DNA from: Anaerolineae bacterium
GTDB lineage: Bacteria; Chloroflexota; Anaerolineae; Aggregatilineales; Phototrophicaceae
Assembly (NCBI GenBank): GCA_020848855.1
Contig: JADLHH010000135.1
Location: 1-10,493, forward strand
Length of the DNA stretch: 10,493 bases
Reading direction: 5' to 3'
Below the pieces are notes generated by a model, which was given only the letters and a program-made list of their open reading frames with translations, was not told where the DNA came from and made no database searches. Shown one piece after another: positions 1-6,810 of this stretch; the stretch's first letter is position 1, and each line of letters begins with the position of its first letter. A program made the position numbers and the translations under genes.

Positions 1-1
1 G

Positions 2-289
2 ATGAATGACGCCGCCATTCGCAAAGCCCGCGAAGAAGTCGGCATCGATTGTCACGTCGGACCGATCATTCATACGGCGGAGACGATCTTCCCCGACGGT
101 CCCGACGGCATCCCTGTCCACAGCATCAATAGCTGCTTCTTCATGTACCCCGTCCACCCGAACTTTGCGGTGAAGCTCGACCCGCACCAGACCGAATTTC
201 GCTGGACGGATCGCATCTTCATGGGGCTGCACCCATATGTCGAGCGCTGTCTGGTCGCCGCCGGGCTGGGGGACGATGCAGCCTTATGA
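2..289 (+). CDS. Nudix hydrolase, GDP-mannose mannosyl hydrolase-like (5' truncated)
   Basis: C-terminal part of a Nudix-fold hydrolase; the reading frame is open to the left edge, so the first ATG visible here is probably internal. The segment [12 protein letters not shown] (residues 4-15) fits the second half of the Nudix box (REUxEExGU), with Lys in place of the first Glu; the conserved Glu pair that helps bind the metal is kept. A change at that same place is also known in GDP-mannose mannosyl hydrolases, and the tail here (an acidic stretch, HQTEFRW, then a helix) resembles that group. The upstream half of the box (GG..E) is outside the window. Expected role: hydrolysis of a nucleoside-diphosphate sugar; the substrate is not established. 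It converges on uxuA: the bases ttatga at 284-289 hold both stop codons. It is probably unrelated to the minus-strand catabolic genes. Confidence 0.72.
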   Translation: MNDAAIRKAREEVGIDCHVGPIIHTAETIFPDGPDGIPVHSINSCFFMYPVHPNFAVKLDPHQTEFRWTDRIFMGLHPYVERCLVAAGLGDDAAL

Positions 290-1261
290 ATAGACCGCCT
301 GCCGCAGCCCCTTGAGATAGCCGATAGCATACAGCCGCCCGATGGACGAGTAGCCCGCCTGCTCGTTGCTGTCGCCCACCATCGTCGGGACGTGATCCGG
401 GCGCAGCACGCCATCAAAGCCGATGTCGCGGTAGGCGCGCATACACGCCAGCATATCGGTTTTCCCGTCGTCGTGGAAGGTTTCCTCGAATTTTTCGGGC
501 GTGCCGCGCACGTCGCGCATGTGGACGAAGAAGATTTTCCCCTGCTCGCCGAACTTACGAATGACGCCGGGCAGGTCGTCGGTCATCAGCGCGAAATTGC
601 CCTGGCACAGCGTGATGCCGTTGACCGGGCTGGGGATCAGATCGACCAGCCGCTGAAAATTCTCGACGCTGCGCATGATGCGCCCCAAGCCGCGAATCGG
701 CGACAGCGGCGGGTCGTCGGGGTGCATCGCCAGCCTGACGTTGGCGGCTTCGGCGACCGGGATCACCCGCTCCAGAAAATAATGCAGGTTCTCCCACAAC
801 TGTTCCTCGGTGACGACGCCGTATTCGGTCAGGGGGGCACTGCGCATCAGCGCGTTGTCGTAGCCAGTCACCAGCGCGCCGCCGCGCGTGGGGATGCTGG
901 TCGAGGTGCGCATCCAGTTGAAAACCGGCATCCACTCGTAACACCACACCGGGATTTTGAGCGCGCCCATGTTCTGGATCAGCTCGCAGACGGTGTCGAT
1001 TTCCTCGTCACGCCCCGGCAGCCCCAGCTTGGCTTTGGTGGTGGGCGGACGGCTTTCGAGCACGTCGAGCGTGAAGCCGGCGTCTTCGTAGGCGGTCTTG
1101 ACGCGCACCAGCGACATGTAGCTCCAGGGCTGCTCGTCCGGTCGGCTCGTTTCGTGGCTGAAGTCCATCCCACCCACGACATGATCGACTCCACACTGCT
1201 TGACGAGCGTCCACAGCGGCGAGCGCTGCGGCGGCAGAAATTCGGCGATTTCAATCATCAT
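284..1261 (-). CDS. uxuA: Mannonate dehydratase
   Basis: Dehydrates D-mannonate to 2-keto-3-deoxy-D-gluconate in the cytoplasmic hexuronate pathway, using a divalent metal. The 325-residue protein has the TIM-barrel signatures of UxuA: HPDDPP (180-185), LCQGN (218-222), HMRDVRG (247-253), FHDDGKTDM (262-270) and RPDHVPTM (287-294). H180, C219, H247 and D289 match the Cys/His/His/Asp metal set known for the family. The length is near the shorter (about 350 residue) family members and below the E. coli form (about 394). Last gene of the second block. The 5' end overlaps the SDR gene by 11 nt, which suggests translational coupling. There are two adjacent ATGs: GGAG (1265-1268) lies 3 nt from the first and 6 nt from the second (1258), so the second is the likelier real start. 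UxaC and UxuB, which would supply its substrate, are not in the window. Confidence 0.93.
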   Translation of the reverse strand: MMIEIAEFLPPQRSPLWTLVKQCGVDHVVGGMDFSHETSRPDEQPWSYMSLVRVKTAYEDAGFTLDVLESRPPTTKAKLGLPGRDEEIDTVCELIQNMGALKIPVWCYEWMPVFNWMRTSTSIPTRGGALVTGYDNALMRSAPLTEYGVVTEEQLWENLHYFLERVIPVAEAANVRLAMHPDDPPLSPIRGLGRIMRSVENFQRLVDLIPSPVNGITLCQGNFALMTDDLPGVIRKFGEQGKIFFVHMRDVRGTPEKFEETFHDDGKTDMLACMRAYRDIGFDGVLRPDHVPTMVGDSNEQAGYSSIGRLYAIGYLKGLRQAVYS

Positions 1262-2306
1262 GCGCTCCGGGTGTATTTTCAGGGTGATCCAGCGCCGCGA
1301 CGGAATACTCCGGCTCGAAGCCGATCAGGCTGCGCGCCCGGTCGATGCTGACCAGCGCCGCCGCGCCGGAGAAATCGCCGTTGAACTGGCTGACTTCGGG
1401 GAAAAAGAGACTGACCAGCGTCCGCGAAGGGTAGCCCATCGTATTGGTGTGGTCGTTGATGAACAGCGGATGCGCGCCGTCGTAGCTGGCGGTCACGCCT
1501 TTTTCGAGCGACTGCGCCGCGTCGCGCACGTCGATGATCGACCAGAAGTTGTAACGGTCGCCCGCATACGTCCAGAACAGCGGGTCGTCGAAGAAGGTAC
1601 GGCGCGGACGCTGCGCCTGCTCCGGGTGGTATTCGAACGGACGCCCGCGCCGGAATTCGAGCACGCGCGTCTGAACATCGCGGACGCGCGCCCGCTGCTC
1701 CGGCTCCGGTAGGCTCGCCAGTTCGTCCAGCAGCGCCCGCTGGGCTGCGCGCTTGCGGCGAAAGTCGTCGCTCCAGATGAACGCACCCTGATAGACGCCG
1801 GGGAAGCGCATGGCGACGCTGGAAATGCCGTCGCGCCGCCAGTAATACGCGCCGATGTTCTCGACCGTCTCTTTCGAGAACGAATACGGGTCGGTGGTAT
1901 CAGTAGGATGCGCTTCGTCTACCGGGAAATAGCGGATGTTCAACTCGCCGATACCGTAGAAGCACCCCAGCGCGTTGATCGAACTCGCCTGCACCACGCG
2001 CTTGATCCCGACGGCGGCGGCGGCTTCGAACACGTTGAACGTGCCCGCCACGTTGACCTGAAAAACCCGGTGACCGAGGTCGGAGACCGGGCTGCGGATG
2101 GCTGCCAGATGGATGATGGCATCGCAGCCGCGCGCCTGCCGGAGCACGTCGTCGTAGTTCAGGATGTCGCACGGAGCGTACTCCGCCCCGGCGATCTCGA
2201 CATCCGGCTGGAGGTCGATGACGCGAACATTGTAGCCGCTGCGAACAAGCCGTTCGACGGTCGCTTTGCCGATAAGCCCGGTTCCGCCGGTGACCAGCAC
2301 ACGCAT
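1251..2306 (-). CDS. Extended SDR, NAD-dependent epimerase/dehydrogenase; possible uronate dehydrogenase-like
   Basis: A 351-residue extended short-chain dehydrogenase/reductase. Visible elements: Rossmann loop TGGTGLIG (6-13), acidic D31 at the end of strand 2 (favours NAD over NADP), HLAA (66-69), catalytic SS (108-109) and YSFSK (Y141, K145), then RFPGVYQ (167-173) and IDVRDAA (258-264). The stretch [11 protein letters not shown] resembles, from memory, the corresponding region of uronate dehydrogenases (Udh), which oxidise glucuronate or galacturonate to aldarolactones. Udh proteins are only about 265 residues, however. This one carries an extra charged, probably helical segment at about 178-250, plus a C-terminal extension. 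It starts 3 nt after the enolase stop, with GGAG in the last enolase codons 8 nt upstream. The family is certain. Substrate, and whether it epimerises or oxidises, cannot be read from sequence; the setting favours a sugar acid or its lactone. Confidence 0.85.
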   Translation of the reverse strand: MRVLVTGGTGLIGKATVERLVRSGYNVRVIDLQPDVEIAGAEYAPCDILNYDDVLRQARGCDAIIHLAAIRSPVSDLGHRVFQVNVAGTFNVFEAAAAVGIKRVVQASSINALGCFYGIGELNIRYFPVDEAHPTDTTDPYSFSKETVENIGAYYWRRDGISSVAMRFPGVYQGAFIWSDDFRRKRAAQRALLDELASLPEPEQRARVRDVQTRVLEFRRGRPFEYHPEQAQRPRRTFFDDPLFWTYAGDRYNFWSIIDVRDAAQSLEKGVTASYDGAHPLFINDHTNTMGYPSRTLVSLFFPEVSQFNGDFSGAAALVSIDRARSLIGFEPEYSVAALDHPENTPGAHDD

Positions 2307-2309
2307 GAG

Positions 2310-3584
2310 TTAGCTCCAGAGCCGGTCGTGCGCCCGCTCACGCGCCCAGGCTTCGGTCGATTCGAAGACCGCCGGGTCGTCGGGGTGCAGGAATGGGTTG
2401 CAGGCTTCCAGGTTGAGGTCGCTAAAGCCGAGACCCGGCGTTTCCGGCACGATCATGTAGCCGTCCTGAATCAGCGGCTTCGCCAGCCCATCGACCAGAT
2501 TATTCCATTCGGGAATATCCGCCGAGTGATTTTCCAGCGCCAGGAAATTTTCGGTCGCGGCGGCGATGTGCGCGCTGGCGAGCGCTGCAATCGGCGTCCC
2601 CGCCATGTGCATCGCCATCGCTACGCCGTGATCCTGCGCGTAATCGCCGATCTTCTTGGTCTCCAGAATGCCGCCGGTCGTCATCACGTCCGGGTGGATG
2701 ACCGCCACCGCCCGCTTCTCGATCAGGTCGCGGAAACCTTCTTTCAGATAAATATCCTCGCCGGTGCAGATCGGCGTCGTGACCGCTTCGGACAGGCGCA
2801 CGTACTGGTCGACAAACTGCCAGGGGATCATGTCCTCGTACCACGCCAGCGTGAACGGGTCGAGTTCGCGTCCCAGCCGGATGCACGACTCCAGGTTCAG
2901 ATGCCCAAAATGATCCGATGCCAGCGGCAGCTCGTAGCCGACCTGATCGCGGATCGTGCCGACGTATTCGACCAGCGCGTCGATGCCATTGGTCGTGAGC
3001 TGAATGCCGGTGAACGGGTGCATGATGTCCCAGCGCGACATCATATCGGGCGGCGCATTGACCGCGCCGGGGATGTCCTGCACCAGACTGATGCCAATGT
3101 CCATCTTCAGGAATTTGAAGCCCTGCGCCATCCGGCGCTTCAACTGTTCCGCCATCGCCATCGGGTCGCGCTCGGACGGGGTATCGGCATAGCACAACAC
3201 GCGGTCGCGGAATTTACCGCCGATGAGTTGATAGGCGGGCACGCCATACGCCTTACCGGCGAGGTCGACCAGCGCCATTTCGATGGCAGAGACGCCGCCG
3301 CCCTGCCGGGCGTGGAAGCCGAACTGCTTGATCTTGCGGAAGATTTTGTCGATGTTGCAGGGGTTTTCGCCGATGATGCGGCTTTTGAGCATGAGCGCGT
3401 AGGTCTTGCTCGCCCCGTCACGCACTTCGCCGTAGCCCGAAATCCCCTGATTGGTGTCGATGCGAATGACGATGCAGTCCATCGGCAGCCCGCGCAGCCG
3501 GATCGCCACCATATCGGTGATGCGCAGGTCGGACGGGCGGGAATTCGTATTGACGTTCTGTTCCACTGAAACCGGGTCACTCAT
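2310..3584 (-). CDS. Enolase-superfamily acid-sugar dehydratase (mandelate racemase/MLE family)
   Basis: A 424-residue member of the mandelate racemase subgroup, whose enzymes take a proton alpha to a carboxylate and commonly dehydrate sugar acids. An N-terminal capping domain (to about 130) precedes the barrel. Candidate Mg ligands are D224 (SDHFGH), E250 (YEDMIPW) and E276 (TGEDIY). The general-base dyad is D299 (HPDVMTTGG) with H326 (MHMAGTPI). K160/D162 (LKMD) sits where the other base lies, and E351 (ENHSADIPEW) closes the site. The layout is closest in feel to galactonate dehydratase (DxHG, then H), but the DHFGH spelling and about 30 extra residues (165-195) differ, so a named activity is not safe. 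Candidate substrates are aldonates or aldarates from uronate breakdown. It starts 32 nt after the RraA-like gene; AAGGAG (3596-3601) is 11 nt from the ATG. A leading polar tail of about 18 residues is unusual. Confidence 0.88.
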   Translation of the reverse strand: MSDPVSVEQNVNTNSRPSDLRITDMVAIRLRGLPMDCIVIRIDTNQGISGYGEVRDGASKTYALMLKSRIIGENPCNIDKIFRKIKQFGFHARQGGGVSAIEMALVDLAGKAYGVPAYQLIGGKFRDRVLCYADTPSERDPMAMAEQLKRRMAQGFKFLKMDIGISLVQDIPGAVNAPPDMMSRWDIMHPFTGIQLTTNGIDALVEYVGTIRDQVGYELPLASDHFGHLNLESCIRLGRELDPFTLAWYEDMIPWQFVDQYVRLSEAVTTPICTGEDIYLKEGFRDLIEKRAVAVIHPDVMTTGGILETKKIGDYAQDHGVAMAMHMAGTPIAALASAHIAAATENFLALENHSADIPEWNNLVDGLAKPLIQDGYMIVPETPGLGFSDLNLEACNPFLHPDDPAVFESTEAWARERAHDRLWS

Positions 3585-3616
3585 AATGATGAACGCTCCT
3601 TATTGAAATAAACGGG

Positions 3617-4432
3617 CTAGGCGTTCCGCCGCGCCAGCCAGTCCTGATAATCCTGCTCGATATCTTCGCGCCAGTTGGCAACGTCGATTTCGCCGGGCGT
3701 ATATTTGCCTTCGGCGAGGCGCTGCTTGCCGAAGGTGTCGCGCCGCTGCACGTTTTCGCCCACCTCGACGATCTCCTGCACGAGATGCGGCGGGATAAAC
3801 GTGACGCCCGTCGGCGTGCCGAGGACGACATCGCCCGGCAGCACCGCAGCGTGCCCGATGCGGATGGGAATATTGATCCCGGCGAGGGTGGTGTTGCGAA
3901 TCGGCGTCGGGTCGAGACCGCGACAGAAGAAGGCGACATCGGTCAGTTCGCGGATGCCGTGATAGTCGCGGACGCCGCCGTCGATGACCGCGCCGGCGTG
4001 CGTGCGCGCCTTGACCGCCGTCGAGAGGTTATCACCCACGAACGTCCCTTCGCGGATTTTGCCGTACAGGTCGACCACCATCACGTCGTTGGGCAGCAGG
4101 GTATCGATCACCCACGAGTTCTGCCCGCCGATACGCCCCTCGGCTTCGCCTTTTTGCTGCACCACCGCGTGAAAATCCGGGCGGAAGGGCAGCATCTGCG
4201 CCGTGACGGCGCGCCCGACGAGGATGCGTTCGGGGTGGGTGCGAAACCAGTTGCCGTCGAACTGGAAATCGTATTTTTCGCGGTTGAGGATCGACCACGC
4301 CTGCTCGCTGGTGATGCGCTTCATGCGCTCCAGCAGGTCGTCGGGGACGCGCGGACGCCCATCCGGGAAGCGCTCGAACGGATTCAGCGGGGTCATCGCA
4401 ATGATATTTTCGGCTGGATTAACAATGTTCAC
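3617..4432 (-). CDS. RraA/HMG-aldolase-like protein, probable sugar-acid aldolase
   Basis: A 271-residue protein of the RraA / 4-hydroxy-4-methyl-2-oxoglutarate aldolase family, often mislabelled dimethylmenaquinone methyltransferase. The family's active-site signature is present: GDNL (133-136), then after 18 residues RD (R155, D156) inside DGGVRDYHG; in characterised aldolases this Arg-Asp pair binds substrate and divalent metal. GDVVLGTPTGV (200-210) is the other family hallmark. Compared with RraA (about 160 residues), it has about 70 extra N-terminal residues and a C-terminal tail of about 50. The retained Arg-Asp argues for aldolase or decarboxylase chemistry rather than RNase E inhibition. 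It starts with GTG at 4432, with GGAG 10 nt upstream; the next in-frame ATG (4396) has no ribosome-binding site. First gene of the second block, so it probably acts with the enolase and SDR downstream, cleaving a 2-keto-3-deoxy sugar acid to pyruvate and a short aldehyde. That role is inference. Confidence 0.83.
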   Translation of the reverse strand: MNIVNPAENIIAMTPLNPFERFPDGRPRVPDDLLERMKRITSEQAWSILNREKYDFQFDGNWFRTHPERILVGRAVTAQMLPFRPDFHAVVQQKGEAEGRIGGQNSWVIDTLLPNDVMVVDLYGKIREGTFVGDNLSTAVKARTHAGAVIDGGVRDYHGIRELTDVAFFCRGLDPTPIRNTTLAGINIPIRIGHAAVLPGDVVLGTPTGVTFIPPHLVQEIVEVGENVQRRDTFGKQRLAEGKYTPGEIDVANWREDIEQDYQDWLARRNA

Positions 4433-4599
4433 GGGTTATGCGCTCCAGACGCACGCGAGCCATCCTGTAACCGGAACACCCGGTCAGGGCGACAGGGATC
4501 GGTTGTTCGGATGCGAGACCGATACAATTATGCTCTATATTAGCCCGAATAACGGCGAACGCACGCACTATTCGGACGGCGCAGATAGCGCATATCGAT
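4433..4599 (-). promoter_or_regulatory. Candidate promoter and leader of the RraA-enolase-SDR-uxuA block
   Basis: No gene is seen between the 28-bp palindrome and the GTG at 4432. The region is locally AT-rich around 4521-4551. Read on the minus strand it contains CATAAT (4527-4532) and TATAGA (4534-4539) as -10 candidates, but no good -35 at 16-18 nt from either, so an activator-dependent promoter or no promoter is possible. The leader between this and the start also contains a small hairpin, ACCGG-5 nt-CCGGT (4470-4484). GGAG for the first gene ends 10 nt from its GTG. Confidence 0.3.
4545..4575. promoter_or_regulatory. Inverted repeat CCGAATA-N17-TATTCGG, candidate operator
   Basis: Perfect 7-bp inverted repeat with arms at 4545-4551 and 4569-4575. 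The arm centres are 24 bp apart, about two and a quarter helical turns. It lies just upstream of the only promoter-like hexamers in the gap, where a transcription factor controlling the second block could bind. A further TTCGGA, shared with the right-hand arm, occurs at 4506-4511. No regulator gene is present in the window, so this rests on position and symmetry only. Confidence 0.3.
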
Positions 4600-4627
4600 G
4601 TAGGGGCGTAACATGTTACGCCCCTAC
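4600..4627. repeat. Perfect 28-bp palindrome with GGGGCG arms (REP-like or strong hairpin)
   Basis: Each arm is GTAGGGGCGTAACA and the two meet with no spacer, giving 28 bp of exact dyad symmetry. It lies 31 nt after the GH67 stop and about 170 nt before the next start. Neither strand has a T run directly after it, so it is not a standard Rho-independent terminator. It could be a dispersed extragenic palindrome, an mRNA 3'-end stabiliser for the transport-GH block, or a protein-binding site. The GTAGGGGCG arm resembles, from memory, dispersed palindromes in several environmental phyla; this was not checked. Confidence 0.85.
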
Positions 4628-4658
4628 GCAACATCCTTATGGAAAATTCTCCCGCACG

Positions 4659-6797
4659 TTATCTCTCGAACCGCCGCTCGCGGATGCCGGGCACGAAATA
4701 GTGCGTCAGCTTCCTATAATAGTCGAGCGTTTCGGCGGGCGACTCGTACTCCGGCGGGATCGGGCGGCGCGAGAACGTCTGGAAATAGAGCAGGCAGGCG
4801 TCGCGCCACCAGCGAGCTTCCTGCTCCTGTACCCGCAGCAGCACCCGGACGTGTTCGAAACGCGCGGCGTCCACGTACCCGGCGAGCGCGTCCCACGTCT
4901 GCTGCATATGCCGGACGGACTCGACGCCGTGATTGTATTTGAAGCACAACTCATCCCACAGCGTCCGCCCGGACTTCATGCGGTAGTCCCAGCGAACATG
5001 ATGGAACCAGAGCAGGAATTCATCGGGGCAGGTTTCGAGATTGGCGACGAGATCGCGGAACGGCAGGCAGTACTGGCTGACCGCATTGCTGCCGGTTTTG
5101 GTGCGGTCGAAGCCGATGCCCTCGGCATCGGCGCGGTGATAGTAGACCGATGTCCAGTCGGCGCGCCCGCCTTCGACCCACGGACCGGGTCCGAAGTGAT
5201 GATCGCGCGCCATCAGGTGATGCAAGCCGAGCGGCGTCATGTAATCCACCACCGCCTCGCGCGATTCGATCATCATGGCTGTCGCCGGCTCGACGAACCG
5301 CGCGTCATTGCTGAAGGTCATGCGCAGCCAGTCGTCGGCGACTGCTTCGGCGCTGAGGGTGTGATCCCACGCCAGCCTCCCGAACGCGAACCAGTTCGCC
5401 GCCGCGAACGGATGCCCGCACCAGTTGCGATCCGTGCCGGTGTTAGCGATCCCCGCCAACGCCGAAAGCGCGTGCCCGTCGAGGCTGCCATCGACCACGC
5501 GCGCCACCGTCGAGCCAACACCCTGACAGCCGGTATCGGCGTCGAGCGTCTCCTTGAACAGCGGCGCGAGGTACGCCAGATGCGTGGCGCAGCCCAGATA
5601 CTCCTGCGTGATCTGCACTTCGAGGCTGAGCGGCGTTTTGGGCATCGCCCCGAACAGCGGGTGATACGGCTCGCGCGGCTGGAAGTCGATTGCGCCGTTC
5701 TTGACCTGGAGCACGACATTTTCGGCAAACGTTCCATCGACCGGGACAAGCTCAGTGTACGCCTGTTTGTGGCGGTCGTCGGGATCGTGATCGTCGTAGA
5801 TGAAGGCGCGCCAGCACACGATCCCGCCTTTATCCAGCATCGGCTCGGCGAGCGCGTTCGCGCCGTCCTCCTGCGAGCGCCCGTAATCACGCGGACCCGG
5901 CTGCCCCTCGGAATTCGCCTTGACGACGAAGCCGCCGAAATCCGGGATCAGGTCGTAAATCTCGTCGACCTTCGCTTTCCACCAGCCGCGAACACCCGCG
6001 TCGAGCGGGTCGGCGGTCGTCAGCGTGCCGAGTTCCATCGGGGCGGTAACGCGAGCCGACAGAAAAATGCGGATGCCATAGGGACGGAACACCTCTGCCA
6101 GCGCCGCCGCCTTCAGCAGATAAGCCGGGGTCAGGCTGAGCGCTTTGGCGTTGGCGTTGGTCAGCACCGCGCCGTTAATGCCGACCGAAGCGTTGGCACG
6201 GGCGTAGTCGATGTAGCGCGGCGAAATATAGTCCGGCAGCTTGTGCCAGTCCCACAGGGAGTACCCGGCATAGCCGCGCTCAATCGTGCCGTCGAGGTTG
6301 TCCCAGTGATGCAGAATCCGGCGCTTGATCTTCGGCGCGCTGACGATACGCAGCTTGTCGAGCGGCTTGCCGGTTTGCAGCAGGCGCAGGAAGTGAAAAA
6401 CGCCGTACAGCACGCCGATATCCCGGTTGGCGGCGATGGCGATTCCGGCGTTCCCGTGAAGGTCGGCGCGGCAGATGACGAACCCCTCGTCGCCCGCCCG
6501 CGCCAGATCATCGCCCAGCCCAAGCCCGGCGATACCGCGCGAGCCGTCAGGCGTGCCGACGACCAGCGCCCCGGCTTGCGTCGCCGTCTCTGCCAGCGGG
6601 ACGGGAACGCCGAGCAAGCTCGCCAGCGCCCGCGTCAGGTCCGAATGGGCGGCGCGCAGGACAGGCGAAGCCGGATCAAAAACAAGCTGGGTGATCGCCG
6701 CCCGGTAAGCTGACGGGTCGGGCGGCGATGTATAGCGCAGCCACAGTTCGTAGCCGTCTTCGGGTTTCAGATATGGACTCGATTGCGGGTTATTCAT
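4659..6797 (-). CDS. aguA: GH67 alpha-glucuronidase, cytoplasmic
   Basis: Hydrolyses the alpha-1,2 bond between (4-O-methyl-)D-glucuronic acid and the terminal xylose of xylo-oligosaccharides. The 712-residue protein has the full GH67 layout: an N-terminal beta domain (about 10-150), the central barrel starting near KRRILHHWDNLDG (158-170), and a helical C-terminal domain. Catalytic candidates are E297 (KANSEGQPGP) as acid, and D371 (IDFQPREPYHP) and E399 (ITQEYLG) as the paired acidic residues; their spacings (74 and 28) closely match those of characterised GH67 enzymes (Glu, Asp, Glu near 290, 365, 393). There is no signal peptide, as usual for the family, which implies import of the oligosaccharide first. 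It follows GH3 after 66 nt containing two hairpins. The best ribosome-binding match, AGGGAAG, is about 12 nt from the ATG and partly inside the second hairpin. The length is typical. Confidence 0.96.
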   Translation of the reverse strand: MNNPQSSPYLKPEDGYELWLRYTSPPDPSAYRAAITQLVFDPASPVLRAAHSDLTRALASLLGVPVPLAETATQAGALVVGTPDGSRGIAGLGLGDDLARAGDEGFVICRADLHGNAGIAIAANRDIGVLYGVFHFLRLLQTGKPLDKLRIVSAPKIKRRILHHWDNLDGTIERGYAGYSLWDWHKLPDYISPRYIDYARANASVGINGAVLTNANAKALSLTPAYLLKAAALAEVFRPYGIRIFLSARVTAPMELGTLTTADPLDAGVRGWWKAKVDEIYDLIPDFGGFVVKANSEGQPGPRDYGRSQEDGANALAEPMLDKGGIVCWRAFIYDDHDPDDRHKQAYTELVPVDGTFAENVVLQVKNGAIDFQPREPYHPLFGAMPKTPLSLEVQITQEYLGCATHLAYLAPLFKETLDADTGCQGVGSTVARVVDGSLDGHALSALAGIANTGTDRNWCGHPFAAANWFAFGRLAWDHTLSAEAVADDWLRMTFSNDARFVEPATAMMIESREAVVDYMTPLGLHHLMARDHHFGPGPWVEGGRADWTSVYYHRADAEGIGFDRTKTGSNAVSQYCLPFRDLVANLETCPDEFLLWFHHVRWDYRMKSGRTLWDELCFKYNHGVESVRHMQQTWDALAGYVDAARFEHVRVLLRVQEQEARWWRDACLLYFQTFSRRPIPPEYESPAETLDYYRKLTHYFVPGIRERRFER

Positions 6798-6810
6798 CAG
6801 ACTGGTTTTC

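Noticed and set aside
392..1351. Plus-strand open frame (319 codons) opposite uxuA
   Set aside because: Antisense to UxuA with conserved metal-binding motifs; low-complexity composition and no family resemblance.
1908..3569. Long plus-strand open frame (553 codons) opposite the enolase and SDR genes
   Set aside because: It runs antisense to two genes with clear family motifs, is very rich in Arg, Asp, His, Val and Ala, spans a gene boundary and shows no recognisable domain. GC-rich codon bias on the coding strand removes stops in this opposing frame.
3617..4432. Menaquinone methyltransferase or RNase E inhibitor assignment for the RraA-like protein
   Set aside because: The methyltransferase name is a historical misannotation of this fold; no SAM-binding motif is seen. 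The aldolase Arg-Asp signature, long extra termini and sugar-acid context argue against an RNase E regulator.
4600..4627. Palindrome as a Rho-independent terminator
   Set aside because: No T-rich tract follows it on either strand, so it is reported as a palindromic repeat of unknown role rather than a terminator.
4203..6713. Very long plus-strand open frame (836 codons) opposite GH67
   Set aside because: Antisense to a GH67 gene with all catalytic residues; Arg/Ala/Val/His-rich with no domain, and it crosses the intergenic palindrome. It is explained by composition.
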